DNA of 64,000 nucleotides from Macrosoma leucophasiata. Lineage: Eukaryota > Arthropoda > Insecta > Lepidoptera > Hedylidae. Positions 1 to 12,631 of this stretch are shown one piece after another. The translations under genes and the position numbers were made by a program. The notes under the pieces are model-generated. The model made no database searches. It was not told the origin of the DNA and saw nothing but the letters and a program-made list of their open reading frames with translations. Position 1 is the first letter of the stretch. The number at the start of each line of letters is the position of its first letter. The stretch spans positions 12,326,501 through 12,390,500 of the forward strand of contig JAWQUS010000027.1 in assembly GCA_036365455.1 (NCBI GenBank), read 5' to 3'.

Positions 1-169
1 GTATCAAATCTCGTCAAACGCGTACAAAAGAAACCGATCTTGTCTCGTCACACAAAACATATCTAAACGACGAAACCGATCGGCAAAGGGATATCTCAGG
101 TCAAAGCGGGCAAATCGAGACGGCCCCGTATGTCTGGCCCTTTACAAGAGTCCTATCCCGCTCCCGCAG
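1..169 (+). other. Probable intron 3' end with splice acceptor
   Basis: Sequence upstream of the coding exon at 170. It ends in a pyrimidine-rich stretch (about 151-167, TCCTATCCCGCTCCCGC) followed by AG at 168-169, a good acceptor. The open frame downstream starts with no ATG near this point, which fits an internal splice junction rather than a translation start. The rest of the intron lies outside the window. Confidence 0.6.
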
Positions 170-461
170 TGTGGAGCTCCAGAAGGCGAATCTGGAGGGT
201 AGCACCTCGGGGGCCGGCGGGGGCACCACGTCCGCGGGCCCCCTCGCCTCCGCCATCCCTCTCGCGCAGCTCCTCACCAAGACGGGCGCGCTGGGCGCCC
301 TCAACTCCCTGTCCACCCTCGGCGGCCTCACCGACCTCCTCAGCGGCTCCACGTCCTCGCCCGTGCAGACCACCGGCGTGCACCGCAACCACAAGACCTT
401 CCGCCGCCAGGACGACGACTCCAAAACTTCCAAGGAGAGGAACAAATATAACCCCTATTAA
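170..461 (+). CDS. Terminal coding exon of an unrecognised host gene (3' part only)
   Basis: An open frame of 96 codons runs from 171 to the TAA at 459-461; base 170 completes a codon begun in the previous exon. The exon is much more GC-rich than its surroundings, especially at third codon positions, which argues for a real gene. The protein starts VELQKANLEG. It continues with a Gly/Ser/Thr/Ala-rich stretch, a leucine-rich amphipathic segment (IPLAQLLTKTGALGALNSL, about residues 30-48), then TDLLSGSTSS, and ends in a strongly charged tail, RRQDDDSKTSKERNKYNPY. No catalytic or binding domain is visible; it reads as a disordered C-terminus. A GTG codon at 171 is not a plausible start in an insect gene. 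I do not recognise the family. The frames overlapping on both strands are compositional shadows. Confidence 0.6.
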
Positions 462-2332
462 TCGCCGAACGCTACATCCAAAGAAGGTTGCGTGCAGTCG
501 CTGGGAAAAGTCGACTGTGTGAAATACTGTTATTTTATTCTCAGAGATAATCAGATAAATCCAGTTAGATGTCTGTTCATTTGAGGTTCCGAACTTGTCT
601 TGTTATTACGGACTTGATCAATGACTAGCTGATTATTTGGGAAATTCTGCGTAGTATATTTCGTTACCGAGAAGGTAGCTCAATTCATCATAAGTTATGT
701 TATCTGAACGTTTTGAAATTCCATCTTCACAATTAAATGAGCCACAATGCGAATGAAGACATAATTTGCTCTATGCAGATTTACAAACAAGAAACGTGAA
801 ATCTGGCTTAAATTGTTTGTCTGAACACATGGTAATATGAGTTACTAGTAATTGGAATATCATTGTTTTCTAAGCGGATGCTGCTGATCTGTTCGATAAT
901 AATCAAGTCTATACAAATTGAGAATGAAGCTACTTCAAATAATTGTAAACGAACTTCACTTTGCAAGTTCGTTTGATTTTCAATTATCACATTACGAATT
1001 TTTGATACCATCCTTTGTTAATTTAACGGAACACAATTTTAGGTTAAATGTACTTACATTTAATTTATGTTTTTAACCAATACACAATTGGAAAGTATAG
1101 GATGATAGATATTTACTGAATTTAAGATTGTAAATTAAAATCGTTTTTCATATGATTAAATTTTTCCTTATTTAAACAAAATAGTTAACAGTACTGGGAT
1201 ATAAAATACGCCATTTTGAAATTTTATGTTAACCTATGAATGCTTAAATTGGAGCAAATTAAATCCAATCTATCTTGACGAAATATAATACGAAACCATA
1301 ACCTTCACAGTTTTTAAGAAACTGGCTTCATTTATTGTTTAATGAAGTCTATTTTTAAATATATGCACCGAGTGAGCTCGTAATTATTTGTAGAAGCTAC
1401 CAAACGTTTGTAACGACTGGACATGTAGAATGACGATTTAAATATAATATAGGTATTCTTATGCAACATAGGTATACTCATTTCAAAATGGCGTATAACG
1501 TACATGTGTACGTAACCCAAAGAGGTGAAGAGATTGTCTCGTCCGCGGTCGAAGACTTAGTTTGTAAGAAAAAAACAGTGTGTGTCGATGGACGTCGTTT
1601 ATGGCTATCGTAATAAAATGTTTATCATGAAATGCTCTTGTCACTCGGCCGACGAATACTGTGAAATAGACAACATGGGTACTATTGTAGCTCTTTAAAT
1701 ATTATTTGAATAAATTTGTTACTAAATTATGAGGTGATCAAAGCATTTTAAAGCTTCTACAATAATACAATAAGGCTCCATGTACACATCGCAGCGGGCG
1801 CACTAAAGCCGTTATCATACAGATGAGACGTAGCTACTTTACTGGACATGAACAGGAATACCAAAGAAAAAACGATTCCGCAAGCGTTCTCGTGTAAATT
1901 AATATATAAAAGTGTAGTCACTGTAGTAGACAATATTCTACAAGACTGTCAGCAAAGAAAAAACCTAACACCGAAACTTAACACTTAACTTGACCTAACC
2001 TTGCCAAGTCAAGGGCGCCCACGGTCTCGCCTAACCAACACCGAGAGATGAAAAAGCTTGTAGTTAAAAGAATTACAGGTTTATCGTCGTGTTGGTGAAT
2101 CATACAGTAGGTGAGAGGGTGTGTCCTCAAAAGTGCCATATACCAAAGGTGTTTTCGGCGAACAGTCCGTAGGTGAAATACTCTGCTGGGGAAACGGAAA
2201 TAAATTAATCGTCCTGTCGATGAATTTCAAATCAAATAATCTCTAAATAATAAATCCAATGTCAAATCGGTCGTAGGAGAACGGTTGCCGGACCAGTGAT
2301 CCGATATTTATGCTAAATAATAATTATTTAAT
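462..2332 (+). other. Probable 3' UTR followed by AT-rich intergenic DNA
   Basis: No coding frame is credible here. If the upstream exon is terminal, this holds its 3' UTR. Candidate poly(A) signals are ATTAAA at 732-737 and 1155-1160, and AATAAA at 1612-1617 and 1709-1714. I cannot tell which is used. The remainder is AT-rich with no recognised repeat. Confidence 0.35.
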
Positions 2333-2564
2333 GGCTACCTGACCCGGCAAACTTCGTATTGCCTCAGAATAAAATAATGTGTCAAAGGTTTGAGAGATAC
2401 GGATTATTTGTATGGGAAAAATGAAATTGTAGTTTTTACTATTTCGCTTCATATTTTCTTATCTTTTAAACCTTCCCTGGGCTCTCAAAAATCATTCAAA
2501 ACCAAAATTAGCTAAATCGGTTTTAGCGAGACTAACGAACAGCAATTGATTTTTATATATACTA
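2333..2564 (+). repeat. RTE-like retroposon 3' fragment (family R), copy 1
   Basis: Starts CTACCTGACCCGGCAAACTT and ends in GAGACTAACGAACAGCAATT followed by a TATATA tail. It matches the copy at 10643-10899 along most of its length. The stretch corresponding to TCCAGCCGTTCTCGAA in copy 2 is deleted here. This non-coding layout is, from memory, a very common short retroposon tail in moth genomes; assignment to RTE is inference. Confidence 0.6.
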
Positions 2565-2954
2565 GGTGTCCGATGGATAAGTGACCGCCCGGCGTTTTTT
2601 GAATATTTGTACAAAATTAAGGATAATTACTCTTATATATATATGGGTCCTACCATCTTTAGTTTTTTTTTTTAAGATTTTTTATATTTTTTAGTAAATG
2701 CGCGTGACGTGCTGCAGTTTTTTTACGATATGTCTTTAGTTTTTACATCTTTCTTCATTCATTTTTTTATTGACTAGCCGAAATCATAGCTTATGAAATA
2801 AAATTATCAAACATAACTAATATGTTATAAGATTGTCACCGCGCTTTTCTAATATGGAACAATCCGTAGGGCTCAAATAGGCTTCTTAAAAGTAGTATCA
2901 GATCTGTTACAAATTATGATTTCATTAACTAGATGAATATGATGTAATTAGTGG
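2565..2954. other. AT-rich spacer, nothing recognised
   Basis: Contains poly(T) and poly(A) runs and no open frame or repeat that I can place. Confidence 0.5.
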
Positions 2955-3178
2955 CCTACCTCGTTGACTCAGTGGTCGCAATCGCGATGGTGTAGCCTGA
3001 GGTCCCGGGCCCGATCCCCAGGTCGGGAAAATCTGTTATTGGGTTTCAATAGAGAGTACACCTGTGTGCGAATACACCAGTGCACTATAATATCTGCCGC
3101 GCAGTGGGCTAGTCTCCGTCGAGATTGGCCGCCCTGGCCTAAATTCGGTCTGGAGGACATTATTATTATAATATAATA
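2955..3178 (+). mobile_element. tRNA-derived SINE (family E), apparently full length
   Basis: The head reads like a tRNA gene with internal RNA polymerase III boxes. An A-box-like TTGACTCAGTGG lies at about 2963-2974 and a B-box-like GGTCCCGGGCCCGATCCC at about 3001-3018. A tRNA-unrelated body follows (about 3030-3155), then a simple ATT-rich tail at 3160-3178. No convincing target-site duplication was found. It differs in body and tail from family B. Confidence 0.7.
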
Positions 3179-5137
3179 TTCAAATCATATGGTTGCGTGG
3201 TCGCTGCGTTGATATGTGAATATGGAGCTTAATTGATGGTATTTCACTGTGTTTATTTCTAAAACTCGAGGCTACATATACATACCCAAAAAAATTGAAA
3301 ATACAAAAGAATCTCAAATTGTATTTGACGGACAAAGAAACAACCACAAATAAAAATGATGAATGAAAATTCCAAATGTAATACTAAGTAATACCGTTTT
3401 ACCCTAAAACTAACACATAAATTCACATTATATTACGTTCATAACGTCACGTAGTTGTGATCTTAAGGGCTGTTAATCATAAATTATTATTGTTTAGCTA
3501 AAGTCACTAAAATATATTATAGTATTCGATATTTATTTTCAAGGTGGCGTCTGTCATGATCTCATGAATGGAGTGGAAAAAATAAATAAAATATTGACAT
3601 CTTTTCTATACTTAATAATAATTAAGATTTTTAATATATTATATTTTGCCGCACCATTTTTGCCCAATTTGTCCAATACAAAGTCAAGAATATTGTGGTC
3701 TTCTTAGACTGCCGCCATGTTGAATTAAATCAACTTACATTTAAAGTTGATTTAATTAAATAACTATTATTATTATCCAAGACGTGACGTCTTCAATCTA
3801 GGACTCACTATATAGGAATTTATCGTTTAATTCCTTATAATGTAACTCGTAATTTAATTCAAAAAATAATCTTTGAACAACTTATTGCATTTTAATCTAA
3901 TCATTCTTTTTCAATTTTTGAAATGCACAACGATATTCAGTAAATATTTTTTCCACTTTAGTTTTGCTCTTAAATTACACACTTATATAAATTATTAGAT
4001 ATTAACAATTATCATATGTGACACATGAAAACTTAAATGAAATCATTATTTATAAGCATCTAATCAATATTTATTTCCTCGACAAAAATGACAAAACAAT
4101 CTAATTAATTTGACTAATGATAGCTAAGGAACGCGACAATAGTAGTAAATACATAGAAGCTTAAAAGGCTGTAGTATATACAGAACGCTTCGCGTTTGAA
4201 TGATTGTATAAAAGTCTATTTGAATCGAATTACAGGGTGTCTAGCCAAGGCATCAAGCCATACTTCAAGAATTAAGGCATTTTATACATTAATAATTTCA
4301 AACATAGTTTTAAATAACACAGTTTTTCGTAAGCAATAATTTAATAGAATGAAGTATCGTTTGATGGCTGATCATTGAATGTCGACTCTGTATATTTTTT
4401 AAATGAGAAATTAACTTAGAATTTGTAGTGTTAAAAATGGAAAAGTTATTATGACGTCATATTCATGGTTCAGTTTTAATCAGTAACTTTAGTTTTGGCA
4501 CTATACCTTTAAAACATAGACATTCAGTTTCAAAAATATATCTTTAAATACATTTTCTCTTCATAAACAAAATCATGTAACTGAACTTTTCTAAGTTGTG
4601 TGCAAAATATCTTTTTATATATTTTATCGTTAGTTGTTCGTAGTCGTTATACTAGTAGATTGGAATATTTTGTATTATGATAGAGTAAAGGTAAAGGGGT
4701 TTACTTTTTGTAATAGAGATAGTGAAGAAACCTAGAATCGTAGCTTACGTGGAGAGTATTTAGATATTTTGCCTTTACTCTATCTCGTTAGTTAGAGGAA
4801 AGAACATTAAATCGAGGTCCAATTCGAATGTTTTTTAACATTAGATGTAGTTCCAGGTGGAATACGCATTATTTGTCTGCCAATGTATAATTTTATTTCT
4901 ATTAAAATCATGTTAATTTAAGATAATAGATTTTTCATATCTTTTCAGAAATTCGTATTACTCGCTAGTATCCATAAGTAAGAAATATTGTTTTAAGTAC
5001 ATACTTAATAAAAATATAATGATACGTGTGGCTTTTATTAAATTGTGATTACCTATTACTAATTATTTGTGTGCATCAGGTACAGGTAAAATATTAGTAA
5101 TGTAAAGTGGTATGAAATGCTTTGTTTCCTACTCAAG
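3179..5137. other. AT-rich intergenic DNA, nothing recognised
   Basis: About 2 kb of AT-rich sequence with stop codons in all frames and no repeat that matches the rest of the window. Confidence 0.5.
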
Positions 5138-5237
5138 AACCCACGCCATTCTCTCCCAATTCCGTGATACCTGATAAGCTGAACTTTGGTCCACCGAGAA
5201 CCTCATCCTACAGCTCACTGGATCATCCAATATCCTG
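5138..5237 (+). other. Weak candidate internal exon (100 nt)
   Basis: A pyrimidine tract (TTTGTTTCCTACTC) and AG at 5136-5137 precede a 100-nt stretch near 50% GC, followed by the donor CTG|GTAAGA at 5238. Only one frame is open throughout; it reads PTPFSPNSVIPDKLNFG, then PPRTSSYSSLDHPIS. Flanking DNA is AT-rich with stops. No domain is visible and an element with inverted ends starts 100 bp downstream, so this could equally be repeat-derived. Confidence 0.25.
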
Positions 5238-5334
5238 GTAAGATGTTTCCTTACGTTTTATTTTATGTGTCCTAGTATATCCACATGACTTATTATGGAA
5301 GTATGTTCTTAGATTTTCGCGAGCTACACTCATT

Positions 5335-5688
5335 GAAATAAAACTAGTTTTCGGATTTATCTCGGGTACATTAAATAGAGAAGATGACTGGCGGTTGTCA
5401 CCAACATGGGATCCAATACTCAGTAGAATAAAAGCCCAACCGCAACAGTCTGTAAGAACTCAAGATACAATTAGTAACTTTTGTGTTAATCCTGAACGCT
5501 ACGCAAGACGTTTGCGAAATAGATGGAGGAGCTGCACATAATAATTTTTCAAACTGCTGTCAGACAAATGCCACCTCAGTCTGCCCGAGACCACGGAAGC
5601 TGAAAAGCGAGCGAAACGTCGGGTTCGATTTTAAATAATCATTTTAGTTTAATATACGCGAGATAAATCCGAAAACTAGTTTTATTTC
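5335..5688. mobile_element. Element with 30-bp perfect terminal inverted repeats (family D)
   Basis: Positions 5335-5364 and 5659-5688 are perfect reverse complements (core AACTAGTTTTCGGATTTATC). The interior has no open frame and includes GAAAAGCGAGCGAAACGTCG near 5600. There is no clear target duplication. A related fragment lies at 53071-53121 and its similarity extends about 15 bp outside the left inverted repeat (GCGAGCTACACTCATTG), so the true family boundary may be wider. A non-autonomous DNA element is the simplest reading. Confidence 0.55.
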
Positions 5689-8600
5689 GATTATTATGGA
5701 AGATTTGAAATCTAGAATCAATTTTAGTCGGTATTAAAAGTATTGTTATTATGCTTTTCATGTCATATACCTTGGCCGTTCCACATTCGGCTTTTCCTTC
5801 TTTATTCCAATTCCATGTTGTCCCATAAGAATCACATTAATATTACATGTAAGAACTATTTGAATCTAATTTTATTATCAAGTATAAAACATTGAACCTG
5901 TATAACAATGTGTTTTTGAATGTTTTGTAATATAATTATGTTTAGTTTAACAATGTTAAAATAATTGCAGAATCACGATGGAGACCGCCGGTCTGCCTCT
6001 GCCCGGGTACCACTACATTGCTCCGAACCACATTGTGAAAGCACCGATACATTGAATGGGGCTCCGTGGCCAGAATTCCAACATTGCACACAAGTTGTAC
6101 TCTGACCGCGCATACTACATCCAGTCGCAATACGGGACTCTGGCTCCGATATATTTCTTCAAATAATCATGTGACCAAACAATGTCAAAACAAGAGGGGA
6201 AGCAATTGGCAAATAGCTGAACGTATGTTTACATTTGTTACAAGTTTATAAGTATTTTAGATATTCTTATATTTATTCTCCACTATTTAATTGATTGGAG
6301 TGCTACGTGTCGGTCGTATTTAATAGTCGATAATCGAGAGAAAATTGGTAAATAAATATTGGTTCTTGTAATAAGATGAGAAAGATGCGTAATGACTGAG
6401 ATTATAAAATTTTAGTCGGTCCCTGAACAGTGAACGATGCCGATCACACGAAGCACTTTCATGTATGTTTGTTTTTAATTGACGTTCACTGTTCACGGAT
6501 AATGATTTATGGCATCAAGAATTAGCTAAGCTGATCGAATTTACTATGGATTTAAGCGGTCAAGTAATTCAATTATATTTTGTGTTTGTTTTCACTATTT
6601 TGATCGGTACTGATCGGAATCTAAAACAATGTTCAAAATAAATTAATTCGAGCGTCGACGTACAGTAGTTGTAGATGCGTTACAATCGACCTCGGACCCG
6701 CTGACGTAGCGTAGTGTTAGATTAGAGAACAGAGTGAGAGGGTTAAAGACAATATTTGTAAATAATATAATCGTAATTACCTGAAAATTTAGGTATTACA
6801 GCACTCGTACGTACTGCTGATCATATCCAGCGACGCCGATGGTTAATATATACCTATATATATATTAGTATATATTAACCATCGGTCATCATAGTATACA
6901 TACTCGTAATGGCCAAAAAAACAATGATATTATAATTAATTTATATAATACCTAAAATAGGTAACTTTTGTAGATATAACTTGTGGACAATAGTCCATGA
7001 TTGGTGGACTACATCGTTATGTATATGACATGCAGTGCGTACGAGCACGACTAGTTGCGTCGCAGTGACACGACGCGGCTATACGAAACCGATGGGATCA
7101 AATCCTTTAAGAATCTACATTAAAAGCGGAGATGAAAAATGAACATTTCAATATATCATTTTAAATCGTCTATGATTACAAAAAAGACGTTAGATGTAAA
7201 AAATAGTGTTGCTAAATGTGATAGTCTTCTAATTAATTTAACACTTGAAGATCTCTAAGTTATTATAAACACATTGTATATCGGCTACTGGAAATTTTAA
7301 GTCGAATAAATAATATTGGTCTAGGGATCAAAGCCAAAGATTGTTGAAGTTTGTTTAACATTTATAATGTTGTGGATTTATGCTAAATTATTCTGATATG
7401 AATAGTTAACATTTTAGTAAGTTAATGTAGAATATTTTATTTCAATTATTTTATTACCCTCTCCAGACTGCTCATTATATTTTAGCCTTAGAACAAGGTT
7501 TTAGATAGTCCAGCGATAAGCGACATATTTCCAAAAAAAATGATAAAAGTGAAAAAAAACTTTAGGTTATTGTAGATTAAGATAAGTATAGGACCACTGT
7601 ATGAAAAAGCTTTCCAGTGAAATCTACTTTCTGTGCTTAGAGACATCTAGTGCCACATAATGACACATTTTGTGCCAAAAGTACTCATTATGAAAAAAAA
7701 TTTTTTTTTTAACCTCTCTGCGAGTAATACTCATGTAAATGTAACAAAAAACAAATCGTAACAATAGTTACGTTATCCACTTATTATTAATTTTGCACTT
7801 TAGATTTAAGAAACCTACACAATTAGGCTAAATAGTTTCTAAACATATCCCAAAAATATATCACCCTTATGTCTTCCCTTTCCATATTTTTCTTGAAATA
7901 GCTATGAATGTGCCAAATTTATGTTTTTAAAAATTTGGATTTGAATGTAATGGCGGTGATCATGATTATTTAAAATATCGTGTCGGATGTGCTAGTCAAA
8001 TTATTGTGAAATTTAAACAAAAAATGACATTTTATACATTCTAGTCAAAATTTTATCGGATCGATGTTTTTCTATTGATTTAAAAAAGGTGTAAAATTAT
8101 TTATTTTTTGTTTGTGGATGTCAAATTTTTATCTATATTTTTGTGTGCTCTCGCTTAAAGTATTAAAACTTAGCAATAAAAATGATGAAATCAATCAATT
8201 ATTTATAATGTAATGAATTGCGAATAATACAATGTATAGAGCTTTGTACACGTAAGTACCACACAGGTATACATAGAATTTAATCGATAGAGATAACTAT
8301 GTGAAGTGAAAGAGTAAGTTACTAGAGAGAGGAAATTTCATAGCTGTGATCAACACTTGGAATGCACTTTTGTGTATTAATGCTACGTCAGGTTAAAGCT
8401 GTAAATGTTATGATCGGTGGATATGCAGGTGGTAGTGGTAGGACATGCTTGTTTATTGCGTTAAATATAGCATCAACGACGTGTTTTGGTACACACGTGG
8501 GAAAGAAAAGAGATGTTGGTATATAGGAGAAAATATATATTGTGTGGGAAGATAATGGCCATTGTAACGCAGATACCTTCTGATGAAGAAGTATTAGTTG

Positions 8601-10642
8601 ATTGGTGTTGTTGATACATTTAGTACAATGCAATTTAAATTAGTGAATAGTATTTATTTGTCACGTGTATTATGTTCAATTATAATTTGCAATAATTATA
8701 ACAGCAAATAATCTTATAATCGTATATTAGTGTAGGTATTATGGTTCATTATTGTTACTGTTATTTTGATTTGCTCAATTATTTAAATGTTTACGTAAGC
8801 TAGAATTCAAAGTATTAATGTTTAGTATGTTTTGTTGGTCTACTAGAATCTTAGTGTTTACGAGTTATTTCGTATTCATATCTACTTGGTAGGCACATAA
8901 AATATGTGTAATGTTATGGAGCGATGCTGAAAACTTTCTCTTTCTTTACTTATTGACTTATATCTCGTATTTAAATGTTATTTCTTCTCATTATACTTAG
9001 TAGTGTGGTATATATTTCAATATCCACCTGCTCAACAAAATAGCCAAAAATTTACTTGTCTTCTTACTTGTATATTACTTTGTTATTGAAAACTCGAACA
9101 CGGTAAAATATGTCTTTGTGGAACAAAGATTTTGTTTGTGCCTTTGGTTTCTTAGTTTCTATTGTACTTACATTTTACTTTTACTGCGTTTATGACATAA
9201 TTAAATTAGCCTTTATTGACAGGGTCAGACCGCGCTGTATAATAGTGTAATTAAATTCAATTTTAGCAAATATTTACTAAATGTAATAGTGAATTTTTTA
9301 GAATTTTCGTGTTAGCACTTGAATTTTAAATTCTTATCGCACGTTTTAAGGTCCCTCTATCGGAATTTGTGGCTTCTAGGGTGGGTTCAAAATTGGAGTT
9401 GCAAAAATATTTTGAAACGATGCTTTCGTATTCGTTTCCTTTTGAACTGTGGAGTATTTACACGTGAAAATAGTATTGCTATATGGAAATAATATTTTGC
9501 TATTTTCGACATGAATTTAAATCCACATACAGGTTTGAAACGATTGGGTAATAAGGGTTGTGTAATTTGTTATGCATATACAATATTCGATATTATATTC
9601 GCTTCAATCCCTTTTAGAAACACTATGTTTAACTAGAACTACAAAATGATACCGTAGTTAACCAGGGTAAAATATATAACAAATAGAGACAATCTTAAGT
9701 TCACTTACAATCGTATTCGTTCATACTACCTATTATAATTCGAATGCTTATAATAATGAAATTGTTTAAATACCAATATTTGATCTTTGAACGTTTAATT
9801 ATAAATTAGAATCTAAATCAACAGTTTAAAGAAGTTCTCTTGCATATATTGTTTCAATAAAATACCTACTAGAGTAAAAAAATTAAGGCACGGCCTACAC
9901 TGTATACGAGCATTTTGTTCTTGTGAATGAAATAGGCTGTGTCTTACGTTCACTACTACCTTTGATTCTCCTTTAGTATTAAAGTAAATCGTTCTTATTG
10001 ACTGAGTATAATTAAGAATTAATCATCAAAAATAACAAATATGTTTGGACACTGCAGTTTCAACGAGCATTTAATTTTTTATCACTACCATATATTTAAT
10101 TGAGCATCATTTTAAAACTTCTTATTGTGTTTGTTGAGGCAAGCTCTGTCGTTAGAATAATGAGTTTATCTTAATAAAATCTTTATTGTCTTGTAATATC
10201 TGAACATTTTATATAGTGAATTAAAATTACTATATATCTGAGTACAGAGCTTGAGATCTTAATCAATTATTTTATCTTGCATACAGGCAACCTAATATAG
10301 ATTGTAACAATTTCTACGTATACTTAGATAAACTTAAGTTTTTCGCATCACAAATTTAGATGTTCACTTGTCATATCTTTCAAATATCACTGTAATTGTC
10401 AACATATCTAATCGTTTTTTGAATTGAATTGATTAATTAATGTTATAAAATATAAATGTTGTACTTACGGTTGCAGTATACTGTCATTGAGGTTAGTTTC
10501 AAAATATTAATGTTTGTTTTCATTATGTTAATTCAATAAAGTGTGTAAATAATGTATGCGTTTTATTGCAGTACCTTCAAACTCGTGCGTCATATTCCAC
10601 TTACATCTAAGTTTAAAATGTTTATTATTTTGTTTTTACAAC
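5689..10642. other. Long AT-rich intergenic stretch with two inverted repeats
   Basis: No credible gene. Two structures stand out: GAACAGTGAACG at 6425-6436 with its complement at 6483-6494, and a hairpin at 6836-6885. Short open frames at 5942-6251 and 8388-8633 lack any recognisable sequence character. Confidence 0.45.
6836..6885. repeat. Perfect 17-bp hairpin with AT-rich loop
   Basis: CCGATGGTTAATATATA at 6836-6852 is followed 16 nt later by its exact complement at 6869-6885. The loop is itself TA-rich. Confidence 0.7.
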
Positions 10643-10899
10643 ATACTAGCTGACCCGGCAAACTTCGTATTGCCTCAGAATGAAATAATGTATCAAAGGT
10701 TTGATAGATACGGACTATTTGTATGGGAAAATTTAATTGTGGTTTTTACTATTTTCCTTCAATTTCTTAATATTTTCTTCTTTTAAACCTTCTCTGGACT
10801 TCCAAAAATCATTCAAAACCTAAATTATCCAAATCGGTCCAGCCGTTCTCGAATTTTAGCGAGACTAACGAACAGCAATTGTTTTATATATATATATAA
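10643..10899 (+). repeat. RTE-like retroposon 3' fragment (family R), copy 2
   Basis: Begins ACTAGCTGACCCGGCAAACT and ends CAGCAATTGTTTTATATATA. It is the most complete family R copy here and keeps the CGGTCCAGCCGTTCTCGAAT segment lost from copy 1. A short open frame over this region is not a gene. Confidence 0.65.
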
Positions 10900-11825
10900 A
10901 CGAGTAGATTAAGCAAGCGGCTTGCCCCGACTGTAATATAGCTTATGTTACTCAGTGAAGATGCAGCTTTCTAGTAATGAAAGAATGTTTGAAATCAGTC
11001 CAGTAGTTTTTACGTTACAAACATAAATAGAAAACCACAAATGTTTCCGCTTCATAATGTGAAATATAGATTACATCTACCTTTCTACGTATATAAATGC
11101 ATCCTGATAAAACTATCAAAACATTTAGTACCACAGACCCTAATACACATACTTTTTGATGGGTTAAAAGCGCGGCTTTGCTTTTGGATATGCACATACC
11201 TAAAAACTATACTCACAAGGCATCTATCAGACGTAGAGCAATAGATCTAAGATTCACCTAAGGGTTTCACAGTCGTGGGTGATAAGTATTGGTAAGATTG
11301 TTACATAGCCATAGGTAGGCGCCAAAAGTCGATTTAGAATAATGTTACAATTTAACAAAGCATTGATTCTTCATGTGTCCATAAAAGAGTTGAAGTGTAG
11401 CAAATCCCAATTACTTAAGTAGAAGTAATTCGTTTAAAGTATATTTATCAAATAGAGGTCCATGACGTCATTAGGCGATGGTCCTTCGACAATATTTAAT
11501 AGGTACCTATCCAGTATAATGCTTACCAAAATTCTACAGTAAACCGCCCTGAAGCCGATTAAATTCAGTATACAAGCATTAATTACATAATGGATGCATA
11601 AATACTAAAAAAATAGGGGTAAATAAGTAACTAATTCGGTTGACATCAATTCGAGAGCCACTGCAGTACATTGCTGTATTGTAGGTAAACATGTTACTTA
11701 TAATTTAAGAAATTTGGCTTTGTACTGGATGGAGTCCATGATACACAAATATCTACTTGATACATAGGTACGTCCTTTGGTATGTACTAAAAACAAATAT
11801 ATTAAAAAAAACCGATACAATATGA
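10900..11825. other. AT-rich intergenic DNA, nothing recognised
   Basis: Short overlapping open frames on both strands at 11015-11244 are not convincing. Confidence 0.45.
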
Positions 11826-12045
11826 TTTTTTTTTTGTATCTTCACGCCAGGTCCCTAACGGGGTAGGCAGAGAGTGTAGAGCGCCAGATGTCCCGGTTCT
11901 GACAAACCTCTCGTGCCTCGTCTACCTTCATCATTCTCTTCATACATGCACGCCGATTCCTAAGACTTGACCCCACCAACAGATAGAACTCGACCTATTT
12001 GGTCATGGTAGGTCAGTCTTGGTCTTCCTGGGCAATATAATTGTT
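11826..12045 (-). repeat. 5'-truncated LINE 3' end (family T), copy 1
   Basis: In sense orientation (minus) it ends CTCTGCCTACCCCGTTAGGG, then GGCGTGAAGATACA and poly(A), seen as poly(T) at 11826-11836 on the plus strand. The same segment appears at 46248-46331 and 56300-56442, with a partial one at 24143-24232. No protein is retained. Its tail resembles the tail of SINE family B. Confidence 0.65.
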
Positions 12046-12249
12046 TAATTAAACTGAAAGTTGCACGCGTTAAATATTTAATTTTAATTTGAACTAGCTA
12101 GAAACGAATTCCTGTTTAGATTATAAACTTACATACCATAAAGTCATGAATAACACTCAAATCTCGTTACTATTCGCTCCTCTCGTCAATGACTCAGAGC
12201 AAAGTGACTATTAGAACCACAGGAGGTTAACCGTGTTCATAAAATCCTT

Positions 12250-12576
12250 AATAATAATAATAAATGTTTATTCATTAACTCTTATATTCTAGGTTACAGA
12301 GATGAAGCTAAGGCTAAGAGCTAATCAAGTTGGGCTACACTTGTGGACCCCTGACTCTCAAACTAGAATAATCTGTGATATGAGAGTCAGCGTTCCTCCG
12401 CGTTTACAAGCAATATTGCGACGCCTTGCAATCAATGATTAAAAGCTAATTTTGTTTAAACAAGTTAAAATAAAAGAATAATTAAAAAAAAAAGATACAT
12501 TAGTTAAGATATTCATAAACGTGTGTGTGTGTGTGTGTAAAAAGATACATTAGTTTAAATATTCATAGACGCGCGC

Positions 12577-12631
<55 letters not shown>

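Noticed and set aside
101..522. Three other open frames overlapping the 170-461 exon
   Set aside because: Arg/Pro-rich shadows created by GC-rich codons; the frame with splice acceptor and sensible composition was kept.
2955..3020. Functional tRNA gene at the head of SINE E
   Set aside because: A and B boxes are present, but there is no acceptor stem pairing and the sequence runs on into a SINE body and tail.
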